From: Syntrophorhabdaceae bacterium
GTDB taxonomy: Bacteria > Desulfobacterota > Syntrophorhabdia > Syntrophorhabdales > Syntrophorhabdaceae
DNA length: 50,329 bases
NCBI GenBank assembly: GCA_026415675.1
Contig: JAOAGQ010000047.1
Location: forward strand, 1 to 50,329
Direction: 5' to 3'
The stretch's first letter is position 1, and each line of letters opens with the position of its first letter. The notes beneath the pieces are model-generated. The model did no database searches. It had not been told where the DNA came from and saw only the letters and a list, made by a program, of their open reading frames with translations. The position numbers and the translations under genes are program-made. Positions 18,011-26,494 of this stretch are shown in pieces.

Positions 18011-18619
18011 TTGGCGAAAAGGATTTTTGACCTATCCTTGGCTATCGTACTTTTTGTTATCCTTTCCCCGGTTATAATTGTCATTGCCATCGTGGTATAC
18101 ATCTCGATGGGAGCCCCGGTGATATTTAAACAATTAAGACCGGGGTTATATGGAAAACCTTTTGAAATTTTTAAGTTCCGCACGATGACCGATGATAGGG
18201 ATGAAAAGGGAAATCTATTATCAGATGGTAAAAGGCTTACCCCCGTTGGTAGGTTTTTAAGAAAAACAAGCCTCGATGAACTGCCTCAATTATTAAATGT
18301 GATAAAGGGAGATCTGAGTTTTGTGGGACCCAGACCCCTTCTAATGGAGTACCTGCCCCGATATACGCCAGAGCAGGCAAGACGCCATGAAGTAAAACCC
18401 GGCATCACAGGCTGGGCGCAGATAAAAGGGAGGAATGCGATCACCTGGGAGGAAAGGTTCAAACTCGATGTTTGGTATGTTGACAATAGATCTTTTTGGC
18501 TTGATATAAAGATTATTTTTTGTACTATAGTGGAAGTTTTTAAAAAACGGGGAATCAACGCGCCTGGGTATGATACCATGCCTGAGTTTATGGGTTCAGA
18601 AAATAAAACAGGTGTTTAA
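18011..18619 (+). CDS. Monotopic phosphoglycosyl transferase (PglC-like)
   Basis: The 202-residue protein matches the small PglC type. It has an N-terminal re-entrant hydrophobic helix (LSLAIVLFVILSPVIIVIAI) and the catalytic Asp-Glu dyad in SLDELPQLLNVIKGDLSFVG, with the following PRPLL and GITGWAQIKGRN motifs. It transfers a phospho-sugar from a UDP-sugar to undecaprenyl phosphate at the inner membrane and starts glycan assembly. Downstream PglD-, PglE- and PglF-like genes indicate UDP-diacetylbacillosamine as the donor. The start is TTG, 5 bases after the GT4 stop. A second phosphoglycosyl transferase lies at 25844-26455. Confidence 0.9.
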   Translation: MAKRIFDLSLAIVLFVILSPVIIVIAIVVYISMGAPVIFKQLRPGLYGKPFEIFKFRTMTDDRDEKGNLLSDGKRLTPVGRFLRKTSLDELPQLLNVIKGDLSFVGPRPLLMEYLPRYTPEQARRHEVKPGITGWAQIKGRNAITWEERFKLDVWYVDNRSFWLDIKIIFCTIVEVFKKRGINAPGYDTMPEFMGSENKTGV

Positions 18620-18621
18620 TT

Positions 18622-19251
18622 ATGGACGATGGAATAGTGGTTGTTGGTGCCGGGGGACATGCGAAGGTTGTAATCGGTACAGCGATAGAATGTGGCTTGA
18701 AGGTCTCTTTTATATTGGATGATAACCCCACGAAATGGGGCAAAGAGATTTTTAGTACAGAAATAAAAGGACCTATATCTAAATTCAGTAAAGAAAAATA
18801 TCCTGCAATTATGGCAATAGGCGATAACAGAACGAGAAAGAGGATTGTGGAAACCCTGGAGCAATTTCAGTGGATTACAATAATTCACCCAAGCTCTTAT
18901 GTCCATCCTTCATCTAAAATAGGCGTAGGGACAGTTGTTTTTGCCGGTTCTATAATACAACCTGATGTTAGGATAGGGGAACACTGTATAATAAACACAG
19001 GTGCAACGGTAGATCATGATTGTGTGATAGGAAATTTTGTCCATATCGCCCCAGGGGTGAATATAGCAGGAGGTGTTACTATTGAGGATGGCGTTTTCAT
19101 GGGCATAGGATCTAAAGTGGTAATCGGTAAGAAAATCGGGGAGTGGAGTATAGTTGGCGCTGGAGGTGTTGTAGTGGAAGACATACCCCCTGAAGTGATA
19201 GCTAAAGGTTTACCGGCAAAGCCAACAAAAAAAACAAAGGAAAAAAGATGA
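18622..19251 (+). CDS. PglD/NeuD-family sugar O/N-acetyltransferase
   Basis: The 209-residue protein has an N-terminal Rossmann-like sugar-nucleotide domain (VVVGAGGHAKVVIGTAIECG). A left-handed beta-helix of hexapeptide repeats runs from about 90 to 200, with the catalytic histidine expected at His132 in ATVDHDCVIG. PglD acetylates the 4-amino group of UDP-4-amino-4,6-dideoxy-GlcNAc using acetyl-CoA and gives UDP-diacetylbacillosamine. The order PglC-PglD-PglE here supports that reading over a NeuD sialic-acid role. It starts 2 bases after the PglC-like gene and overlaps the aminotransferase by 4 bases. Confidence 0.88.
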   Translation: MDDGIVVVGAGGHAKVVIGTAIECGLKVSFILDDNPTKWGKEIFSTEIKGPISKFSKEKYPAIMAIGDNRTRKRIVETLEQFQWITIIHPSSYVHPSSKIGVGTVVFAGSIIQPDVRIGEHCIINTGATVDHDCVIGNFVHIAPGVNIAGGVTIEDGVFMGIGSKVVIGKKIGEWSIVGAGGVVVEDIPPEVIAKGLPAKPTKKTKEKR

Positions 19252-20366
19252 AGATACCCCTTTCGCGACCGGAGCTTAACGAAAAAGATATTGAGGCTGT
19301 ACTGTCTGTCCTTAAAACGCCCAATCTGAGTCTTGGTCCAAAAATAGGGGAATTTGAGGAAAAGGTGGCTCAATATGTTGGTTCGAAATATGCAGTGGCG
19401 GTGAATAGTGGAACTTCCGGACTCCATTTATCTATGATTGTTGCAGGGATTAAAAAAGGGGACGAGGTAATAACTACCCCTTTTAGTTTTGTGGCTTCGG
19501 CCAATTGTATCCTATATGTTGGGGCAAGGCCGGTATTTGTTGATATAGACCCCTTTACACTCAACATGAATCCTGACATGATTGAAGAAAGGATAAATAG
19601 AAAAACAAAGGCTATTCTGCCTGTACATGTATTCGGTGTACCCTGTGAAATGGATAGGATAACCCATATAACCTCTAAACATAAACTCATATTGATCGAA
19701 GATGCCTGCGAAGCCATAGGGGCAGAATATAAAGGGAAAAAATTGGGCACTTTTGGTCTGACAGGGGTATTTGCCTTCTATCCTAATAAACAACTTACAA
19801 CGGGTGAAGGCGGTATTGTTGTGACGAACAGAAAAAAGGTAGCTGAGCTATTGAAAAGCTTAAGAAACCAAGGAAGAAGAGGAAGCGGTCGATGGCTATC
19901 CCACGAGATACTCGGTTATAATTACCGCCTAAGTGACATCCATGCAGCTCTTGGCATATCCCAGATAGAGCGGATCGAAGAAATATTGAAAAGAAGAGAA
20001 AAGGTCGCAGGATATTATCTTAAATACTTAAAAGATATAGATGAGATTGAACTACCTTATATACCTAAAGATTCAAGAGTTTCATGGTTTGTGTTTGTAA
20101 TAAGACTAAGAGAAGGTTATAAAAAGAAGCATAGAGACAGACTGATGAAAATTTTGATGGAAGAAGGTATAGAGTGTGGTAATTATTTTCCCCCCATACA
20201 TCTTCAACCTTTTTACAGAAAACTATTTGAATATAGAAAGGGTGATTTCCCGATTTGCGAATCCATATCTGAAAGAACCATAGCCCTACCTTTTTACAAC
20301 TATTTGAAAAAAGATGATATAGAAAGAATTTCTGATATGTTGAGGGTGTCGATAAAAAAGATTTAA
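19248..20366 (+). CDS. DegT-family UDP-4-keto-sugar aminotransferase (PglE-like)
   Basis: The 372-residue PLP enzyme opens IPLSRPELNEKDIEAVLSVL. It has VNSGTSGLHLSMIVAGI, the Asp motif IEDACEAIGA and Schiff-base Lys181 in FYPNKQLTTGEGG. The YNYRLSDIHAALGISQ region is typical of aminotransferases acting at C4. In the bacillosamine pathway PglE aminates the 4-keto-6-deoxy-GlcNAc nucleotide made by PglF, and PglD then acetylates it. Both partners are within 3 kb, and translation is coupled to the acetyltransferase by an ATGA overlap. It differs clearly from the other DegT enzyme at 13967-15076. Confidence 0.9.
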   Translation: MKIPLSRPELNEKDIEAVLSVLKTPNLSLGPKIGEFEEKVAQYVGSKYAVAVNSGTSGLHLSMIVAGIKKGDEVITTPFSFVASANCILYVGARPVFVDIDPFTLNMNPDMIEERINRKTKAILPVHVFGVPCEMDRITHITSKHKLILIEDACEAIGAEYKGKKLGTFGLTGVFAFYPNKQLTTGEGGIVVTNRKKVAELLKSLRNQGRRGSGRWLSHEILGYNYRLSDIHAALGISQIERIEEILKRREKVAGYYLKYLKDIDEIELPYIPKDSRVSWFVFVIRLREGYKKKHRDRLMKILMEEGIECGNYFPPIHLQPFYRKLFEYRKGDFPICESISERTIALPFYNYLKKDDIERISDMLRVSIKKI

Positions 20367-20372
20367 TAGATT

Positions 20373-21941
20373 ATGTTTGAAAAAAGGCAAAATATTTTAT
20401 TGATATTGGTTTTTTCCATCGCCCTTATCCTAAGGCTTTATCCGGTTTTTGCACCAAACGTCATTACAAACGATGGTGTAAGGTATATCGATACCGCAAA
20501 AATGATACTTTCAGGTGATTTCAAAAAGGTCAAAGATGAGAGCTTTTTTAACCTTTACCCATTTATGGTGCTCATATTTCAAAAGATTTTTAATAATTGG
20601 GAATTATCGGGAAGGATGGTTTCTGTTGTCTTTGGTTCCATAGGGGTTATTCCACTATTTTTTATCACAAAAAGACTTATAGATGTTAAAATTGCGTTTG
20701 TTATTACTTTTTTTTATGCGATCAACCCTCACTTAGTAGAATATTCTTCAGATGTTTTGAGGGACCCACTGTTCTGGTCTTTATTTCTTTTTGCCCTATG
20801 GATGGGGATTGAAGGCCTGCATAATAATGGTAACAGATGGTTTTTCCTTTTTCTATCATCATTTTTTACCGGCCTATCGATGTCTACGAGAATTGAGGGG
20901 GTTATTATAATCTTTATAATCATTTCCTGGGGGTTATGGTTATACTTAAAGGGCATCATAGGCGGTAAAAAACTACTTTACAGTACAACTATCTATTTAG
21001 TTCTGATCCCTTTAATATTTTTTCCCATTCTCTTATATATCAAAGGGAAACTTGGCTGGTGGGAGTTTGGCCTTGTCTGGGATAAAATTTCGTATATGAT
21101 TAAAGCCAAACAAGGCTTAGAAGAGACGATAAAGATGGATTCGCCTTTTATAGAAAAGACGTCTGCACCGTTTAAAGGGTTTATCGATATTTCCTTTAGA
21201 CATAGATATATATCATACCTCTTTGAGGTGGTTTATAAATTTATAAAATCGTTAAATGTTGTTTTCGTAGGCCTTTTTTTTCTCGGCATTATAAAAAGAA
21301 AAAAATATAGGTTCACCTATGGAGAAGTTTTTTATATCATCTGGTTTTTGATGGCGTTTTTATCATCGTACCTATATGTGGCAAAAATACAGTATATTAG
21401 CACTAGGCATGGACTTTTAATGGGCATTCCTGCTTTATTATGGGCAGGTATTGGTTATTTTGAAATAGTTGAGAGGATTAAAGGATTTTCTGATAAATGG
21501 AAATTGAGCCCCCCGTTGCTCTTTCTAATGCCCTATTTCATTATTTTTTTTATTATGGCCATCAATGTTCCTGCAATCCTTGCTTCAGCCCGGGATGATA
21601 AAATAGAACTTAAAAAGGCAGGTATATACCTTAAAGATCTGGGTTTCAGTAATAAAGTAATAGCTACAACCCCATCTCTTTCAAGGGTCCTTTTCTATGC
21701 CGATGCAGATCCAGTTTATATTTCCGATGCAACGACCCATGAGGAATTCAATTATAAGGTATTGGGTGATAAAAGGGTCAAATATGTTCTTCTGGACGAA
21801 AGGAGAGTAGGGCATATTTTTGAAGAAAAGGATGAGGGTGATAGACCATTTATCATGAAAAAAATCGATATCCCCCTTTTTAAAGGGTTTAAAAGATATC
21901 CGATGGCTTTATTCGAAATAATTGAAAAGAAAGGCTATTAA
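20373..21941 (+). CDS. Multi-pass membrane glycosyltransferase, GT39/ArnT-PMT-like
   Basis: The 522-residue integral membrane protein has roughly 10 hydrophobic segments. The N-terminal loop after the first helix contains ITNDGVRYIDTAKMIL, with an acidic residue as in the first periplasmic loop of GT39/PMT-type enzymes, and later SSDVLRDPLFWSLFLFALW. The last ~130 residues are a soluble-looking domain (KVIATTPSLSRVLFYADADP). GT39 enzymes use polyprenyl-phosphate sugars as donors on the periplasmic side. Alternatives are a Wzy-like polymerase or an oligosaccharyl transferase. It sits between the PglE- and PglF-like genes. The family call is moderate and the acceptor is unknown. Confidence 0.65.
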   Translation: MFEKRQNILLILVFSIALILRLYPVFAPNVITNDGVRYIDTAKMILSGDFKKVKDESFFNLYPFMVLIFQKIFNNWELSGRMVSVVFGSIGVIPLFFITKRLIDVKIAFVITFFYAINPHLVEYSSDVLRDPLFWSLFLFALWMGIEGLHNNGNRWFFLFLSSFFTGLSMSTRIEGVIIIFIIISWGLWLYLKGIIGGKKLLYSTTIYLVLIPLIFFPILLYIKGKLGWWEFGLVWDKISYMIKAKQGLEETIKMDSPFIEKTSAPFKGFIDISFRHRYISYLFEVVYKFIKSLNVVFVGLFFLGIIKRKKYRFTYGEVFYIIWFLMAFLSSYLYVAKIQYISTRHGLLMGIPALLWAGIGYFEIVERIKGFSDKWKLSPPLLFLMPYFIIFFIMAINVPAILASARDDKIELKKAGIYLKDLGFSNKVIATTPSLSRVLFYADADPVYISDATTHEEFNYKVLGDKRVKYVLLDERRVGHIFEEKDEGDRPFIMKKIDIPLFKGFKRYPMALFEIIEKKGY

Positions 21942-21942
21942 A

Positions 21943-23757
21943 GTGGCATCCAAAGGGGCTTGGAAGTTTTATGTTGTTGTAATAAGCGATATTATTTTTA
22001 CCGTTATATCATACTGGTTATCATACCTGCTTCGTTTTAATTTTGACGTCCCAAAAATATATGTTTCCACATATTTAGAGTCCCTTTTATTCATTGTGGT
22101 AATCAGGATTATATGTTTCCATATATTCGGTCTTTACAAAGGTGTTTGGCGTTATGCCTCCATGAACGACCTGATAAGGATATTAAAGGCCATCACCCTG
22201 GGAACAATAGCTTTCAGCGCATTTGTTGCGTTTTATTTCAGAACAGGAAGTTTCCCCAGATCAACGATAATTATCGACTGGTTTATTATCATTACTTTTC
22301 TCGGAGGTTCTCGCTTTTTTTATCGTTTCTTTAGGGAATTTAAAGGGGCATCCCCTTCGGAAGGCAAAAAAGTGCTTATTATCGGTGCTTCAGATGAGGG
22401 AGAGATGTTATTAAGAGGGATAAAAAAGAATCCTAAAATCACTTATAATCCCGTTGGATTTCTTGACAGAACAAAAGAAAGGAAGGGTAAAAGGATACAC
22501 GATGTACCGGTTCTTGGAAGTATCGGGGATTTAAAGAGGGTCATTAATAAAAGAAAGATAGAGGAAGTTATTGTTGCCGATTCAACGATTACAGGCAAAG
22601 AACTCCGCGGCATAACAGCGATTTGTGATGAAATGAACGTGAAATGCAAAACAATCCCCGCTTTAGGAGATATACTGAATGACAGAATAAGTGTGACACA
22701 GATTAGAGAGATAAACATAGAGGATTTGCTAGGCAGGGAGCATATAAAGCTCGATATAGAGCGAATAAAGGCCTATTTGTCAGGGAAAAGGGTGATGGTT
22801 ACTGGAGCGGGAGGTTCTATAGGGAGTGAACTCTGTAGACAGATAATGAAGATAGGCCCTGAAAAATTAATCCTTTTTGAAAGGGTGGAAAACGAACTTT
22901 ATAACATTGATATAGAGTTTTCAGGAAAATACAGAAATGGCCTATATGTACCACTCCTCGGAGACATCTTGGACAAAAGGAGACTCGAAGAGGTAATGGT
23001 GAGATATAGACCGCAAGTAATATTCCATGCTGCCGCTTACAAACATGTTCCGATCACAGAGATACATCCATATGAGGCGATTAAGAATAATATAGAGGGT
23101 ACCTTGCGTGTCGTTGAGGCTTCCTTAAAACATAGGGTAGAAAAATTTGTTCTAATATCAACCGACAAGGCTGTCGATCCTGTAAATGTAATGGGGGCGA
23201 CGAAGAGGGTTGCAGAGCTCATATGTCAGGGGATGAACGGTAAAGGCCCAACCAAATTCATTGCCGTTCGTTTTGGAAATGTCCTAAACAGTGCAGGGAG
23301 TGTTATTCCATTGTTTAAAAAACAGATAGAGGCTGGAGGCCCTTTAACTGTTACCCACCCTGAAATGACCCGTTATTTTATGAGCATCCCCGAGGCGGTA
23401 CAACTTGTTATGCAGGCAGGAGCCATAGGAAAAGGGGGGGAAATCTTTGTCCTCGATATGGGGGAACCGGTAAAGATCGTTGACCTTGCAAGAGACATGA
23501 TAAGACTCATGGGCATGAAGCCTGAAGATATCGATATTGTATTTACAGGCCTAAGACCAGGAGAAAGGATTTACGAGACACTTGTGGGAAGAGGGGAGAC
23601 GGTTGACCCAACAATCCATGAGAAGATCATGTTACTTAAATCACCCCCCTTTGACTGGAATATTTTTAAGGATAAAATAGAAGAGTTGATATTGAATATT
23701 TCAGATATTGATGAAACCGAGATAAAGAAAAGGCTTTTCTTGATTTTGAAAGGCTAA
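21943..23757 (+). CDS. Membrane-anchored UDP-GlcNAc 4,6-dehydratase (PglF/WbpM-like)
   Basis: Four N-terminal membrane helices are followed by a CoA-binding-like Rossmann domain (VLIIGASDEGEMLLRGI). Next is a large SDR dehydratase domain with TGAGGSIGSELC near residue 287 and the catalytic region STDKAVDPVNVMGATKR near 406. The length of about 604 residues fits the PglF/WbpM/FlaA1-long group. It makes the 4-keto-6-deoxy sugar nucleotide used by the PglE-like enzyme. I chose GTG at 21943, one base after the upstream stop and with aaagg 8 bases before it. A TTG at 21922 is in frame, but it overlaps the previous gene and lacks a ribosome site. Confidence 0.92.
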   Translation: MASKGAWKFYVVVISDIIFTVISYWLSYLLRFNFDVPKIYVSTYLESLLFIVVIRIICFHIFGLYKGVWRYASMNDLIRILKAITLGTIAFSAFVAFYFRTGSFPRSTIIIDWFIIITFLGGSRFFYRFFREFKGASPSEGKKVLIIGASDEGEMLLRGIKKNPKITYNPVGFLDRTKERKGKRIHDVPVLGSIGDLKRVINKRKIEEVIVADSTITGKELRGITAICDEMNVKCKTIPALGDILNDRISVTQIREINIEDLLGREHIKLDIERIKAYLSGKRVMVTGAGGSIGSELCRQIMKIGPEKLILFERVENELYNIDIEFSGKYRNGLYVPLLGDILDKRRLEEVMVRYRPQVIFHAAAYKHVPITEIHPYEAIKNNIEGTLRVVEASLKHRVEKFVLISTDKAVDPVNVMGATKRVAELICQGMNGKGPTKFIAVRFGNVLNSAGSVIPLFKKQIEAGGPLTVTHPEMTRYFMSIPEAVQLVMQAGAIGKGGEIFVLDMGEPVKIVDLARDMIRLMGMKPEDIDIVFTGLRPGERIYETLVGRGETVDPTIHEKIMLLKSPPFDWNIFKDKIEELILNISDIDETEIKKRLFLILKG

Positions 23758-23762
23758 TCAGC

Positions 23763-24692
23763 ATGCCAAAAATAAGTGTAAATATCCCTTGTTATAATTC
23801 CTCTAAATTTATTCGAGATACAATAGAAAGTGTGCTTACCCAGACTTATGGCGATTTTGAAATTATCATAATTGATGACGGTTCAACGGATAATACAGGT
23901 GATATTATTCAAGGCTATAATGATAGAAGGATCAGGTATTATTTTCAAGAAAACAAAGGATTATCGAAAGCTCGTAATAGAGGACTATCCCTATCAGGTG
24001 GAGAATTTATTGCCTTTATTGATCATGATGACTTATGGATTGGGAATAAACTTGAAAAACAGATTGCTCTGTTTGAATCTAAAAAAGATATAAATTTTAT
24101 CTATACCAATTATTATAAAAAAATAGAAGAAAAAAAAAGAATGTTTTTGGGTTACAGATATAAACAGCCCGAGGGGAATGTCTTCGGTAATTTTCTTGGT
24201 TATTACCCTGTGGTTATGAGTACCTCCATGGTGAGGAGATCCGCAATAGACAATCTAAATGAATATTTTGATGAAAACTTAAATTTGACAGAGGAATACG
24301 ACCTTTTTATGCGGCTACTTTATACTTCTAAAGCTGCATATATAGTTGAGCCTCTTGTGATTTATCGTGTTCATTCGCAGATGAGTAGTTTAAAGTTTAT
24401 AGAAAAATATCCGATTGAACATGAATATATTCTCCATAAATTAAAACAAATAGAACCAAAACTTGAAGAAAAATATAGGAAGGAGATTTCGTTTTTAAAG
24501 GCGAAGATAAACTACTGGTATGCAAGGGCTTACGTTACAAAAGGACAGATGAAAAAAGCAAAAGAGTACTTAGCGCCTTATAGATTTGTTAATTATAAAT
24601 TTTTTATTTTTTATCTCTCCACCTTTTTTTCTCCATCTATATGGAAGATGATTGATTATCTTGGGAATAAAGCAAGCATAAGATTTGATTGA
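23763..24692 (+). CDS. Family 2 glycosyltransferase with C-terminal helical extension
   Basis: The 309-residue GT-A protein opens ISVNIPCYNSSKFIRDTIES. It contains IDDGSTDNTGD and the DxD-type IDHDDLWIGNKLEKQ, then TEEYDLFMRLL. The C-terminal ~80 residues are helical and lysine-rich (YWYARAYVTKGQMKKAKEYL), reminiscent of one TPR-like repeat. The sequence pattern matches the GT2 at 15089-15994 along its whole length, including this extension, which indicates duplication within the locus. It starts 5 bases after the dehydratase. The donor sugar is unknown. Confidence 0.9.
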   Translation: MPKISVNIPCYNSSKFIRDTIESVLTQTYGDFEIIIIDDGSTDNTGDIIQGYNDRRIRYYFQENKGLSKARNRGLSLSGGEFIAFIDHDDLWIGNKLEKQIALFESKKDINFIYTNYYKKIEEKKRMFLGYRYKQPEGNVFGNFLGYYPVVMSTSMVRRSAIDNLNEYFDENLNLTEEYDLFMRLLYTSKAAYIVEPLVIYRVHSQMSSLKFIEKYPIEHEYILHKLKQIEPKLEEKYRKEISFLKAKINYWYARAYVTKGQMKKAKEYLAPYRFVNYKFFIFYLSTFFSPSIWKMIDYLGNKASIRFD

Positions 24693-24699
24693 CGGGAAA

Positions 24700-25842
24700 A
24701 TGAAGATTCTATTTGTGGCAAATACATCTTTTTTTGTGCACAACTTCTATATAAATCTCATAAGAAAGTTAAAAAATTATGGATATGAGGTAAAAATTGT
24801 TTCCCCCGAGGATGATTATACGGTAAAGCTCAAAGAAGAAGGCCTTGAACACATACCGATTAAGAATTTAAACAGAAAAGGTTCAAACCCCGTGGAGGAC
24901 ATTAGACTATTTTTTGAACTCTATAGGGTATTTAGAACAGAAAGGCCTGACCTCGCCCTACTATTTACCATCAAGATTAACACATACGGAGGAATTGCCG
25001 CTGGTCTCGTGAGGGTGAAAACGATATGTACGGTAACAGGTCTTGGCTGGCTTTTCACAGAGAAGAGTTTAAAGACGTTTATAGGCGGGTTTGGTTATAA
25101 GATCCTGTATAAAATCTCTTTTGCTCATACCACTAAGGTTATTTTTCAAAATCGAGACGACAGGGAGTTCTTTATTCGCAATAGGTTACTCAAAGAAGAG
25201 AAGGCCCTCATAACACCTGGAGTAGGTGTAGATACAAACCATTTTAATCCTGAATTCTGTAAGAACATTAATAAAAACAAGGATAGTTTAGTTTTCCTTT
25301 TGATGTCGCGGATGCTCTGGGATAAGGGTATAGGTGAATTTGTAGAGGCTGCAAAAATTGTGAAGGATAAATATCCATCAACAGAGTTTTGGCTGCTTGG
25401 CCCTATGGATTATGAGAACCGCTCAGCCATACCTGAGAGTTTAATCCATCAATGGGAGCATGAAGGATGGATTAAATATAAAGGGGAGACATCAGAAGTT
25501 AGGCCCTTTATATGTCAATGTGACGTTATGGTTCTTCCTTCTTACAGAGAGGCTATAGGTAAAAGTTTGCTTGAAGCTATGTCTATGGGGAAACCAATAA
25601 TTGCAACCGATACTGCAGGTTGTAGAGATACGATAGAGCAAGGGAAAAACGGTTTTCTTGTTAAGGTTAAAGACAATGGCTCGCTTGCTGTGGCAATGTT
25701 AAGTTATATTGAACTTACCTCTGAAGAAAAAATAAAAATGGGTGAGTATAGTCGGAAAAAGGTAATTAATGAATTTAACGAAAAGCTTGTTCATGATACG
25801 TATATTGGTCTAATAAAGGATGTGAGAGGGTATAATATATAA
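24700..25842 (+). CDS. Family 4 glycosyltransferase
   Basis: The GT-B enzyme has about 380 residues. The N-terminal start MKILFVANTSFFVHNFYINL fits the ATG at 24700; a TTG at 24685 is in frame but would overlap the upstream gene. The donor domain has LLMSRMLWDKGIGEFVEAA and the E-x7-E motif in REAIGKSLLEAMSMGKPIIA, then CRDTIEQGKNGFLV. It resembles PglA/WbpT-like N-acetylgalactosaminyl- or galactosyl-type transferases of O-antigen clusters. It lies directly before the second phosphoglycosyl transferase with 1 base between them, so the pair may have moved together. Confidence 0.9.
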   Translation: MKILFVANTSFFVHNFYINLIRKLKNYGYEVKIVSPEDDYTVKLKEEGLEHIPIKNLNRKGSNPVEDIRLFFELYRVFRTERPDLALLFTIKINTYGGIAAGLVRVKTICTVTGLGWLFTEKSLKTFIGGFGYKILYKISFAHTTKVIFQNRDDREFFIRNRLLKEEKALITPGVGVDTNHFNPEFCKNINKNKDSLVFLLMSRMLWDKGIGEFVEAAKIVKDKYPSTEFWLLGPMDYENRSAIPESLIHQWEHEGWIKYKGETSEVRPFICQCDVMVLPSYREAIGKSLLEAMSMGKPIIATDTAGCRDTIEQGKNGFLVKVKDNGSLAVAMLSYIELTSEEKIKMGEYSRKKVINEFNEKLVHDTYIGLIKDVRGYNI

Positions 25843-25843
25843 G

Positions 25844-26455
25844 ATGAGAACCGCAAAAAGACTTTTCGATATTGTGGTCTCAACAATGGGTCTTATATTC
25901 TCTATTCCTATATGGTTTATGATTGCTATTGGAATAAAACTCGAAGATGGGGGACCGATCTTTTATTTTCAAGATAGGGTTGGGAAAAACGGAAGGATTT
26001 TTAAGGTGATAAAATTCCGTTCTATGATTGTAGATGCTGAAAAGGAAGGTGTACCTCTACAGGCAGTCGAAAACGATCCAAGGGTAACAAAAATTGGGAG
26101 AATATTGAGAAAAATGGCCATGGACGAACTGCCCCAGTTGATAAACATTCTAAAGGGGGATATGAGTTTTGTAGGTCCAAGGGCCCTCCGTCCTGAGGAG
26201 AAGGAGGTAAGGGGAGGAAATATATCCGTCCCCATGAAGGAGATACCAGGGTATAGAAAAAGACTTACCGTAACCCCTGGTCTTACCGGTCTTGCCCAGG
26301 TATATCTGCCTGCGGATGCACCAAGACGTAAAAAATTTAGATACGATAACCTGTATATAAAAAAACAGTCCTTTTTTCTTGATATGAAACTTATAGTCCT
26401 TTCTTTTTGGATTACATTTAGAGGTAAATGGGAAGTGCAGGGTAAGAAATTATAA
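25844..26455 (+). CDS. Monotopic phosphoglycosyl transferase (second copy)
   Basis: The 203-residue bacterial sugar transferase has an N-terminal membrane-embedded helix (IVVSTMGLIFSIPIWFMIAI), the Asp-Glu dyad in AMDELPQLINILKGDMSFVG, and PRALRPEE plus TPGLTGLAQVY. It differs from the PglC-like copy at 18011 by a longer loop after PRAL (about 25 residues) and by the C terminus. It would start a lipid-linked glycan from another nucleotide sugar, or the same one in another pathway. It is the last gene of the polysaccharide locus; the next gene starts 39 bases later after a purine-rich stretch, with no terminator seen. Confidence 0.9.
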   Translation: MRTAKRLFDIVVSTMGLIFSIPIWFMIAIGIKLEDGGPIFYFQDRVGKNGRIFKVIKFRSMIVDAEKEGVPLQAVENDPRVTKIGRILRKMAMDELPQLINILKGDMSFVGPRALRPEEKEVRGGNISVPMKEIPGYRKRLTVTPGLTGLAQVYLPADAPRRKKFRYDNLYIKKQSFFLDMKLIVLSFWITFRGKWEVQGKKL

Positions 26456-26494
26456 TTAAACTACAGAAAAAAAGGAGAAAAAGAGCGCAGGGAG

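Noticed and set aside
21922-21942. TTG start for the PglF-like dehydratase
   Set aside because: It lacks a ribosome site and overlaps the preceding gene by 20 bases; GTG at 21943 is better placed.
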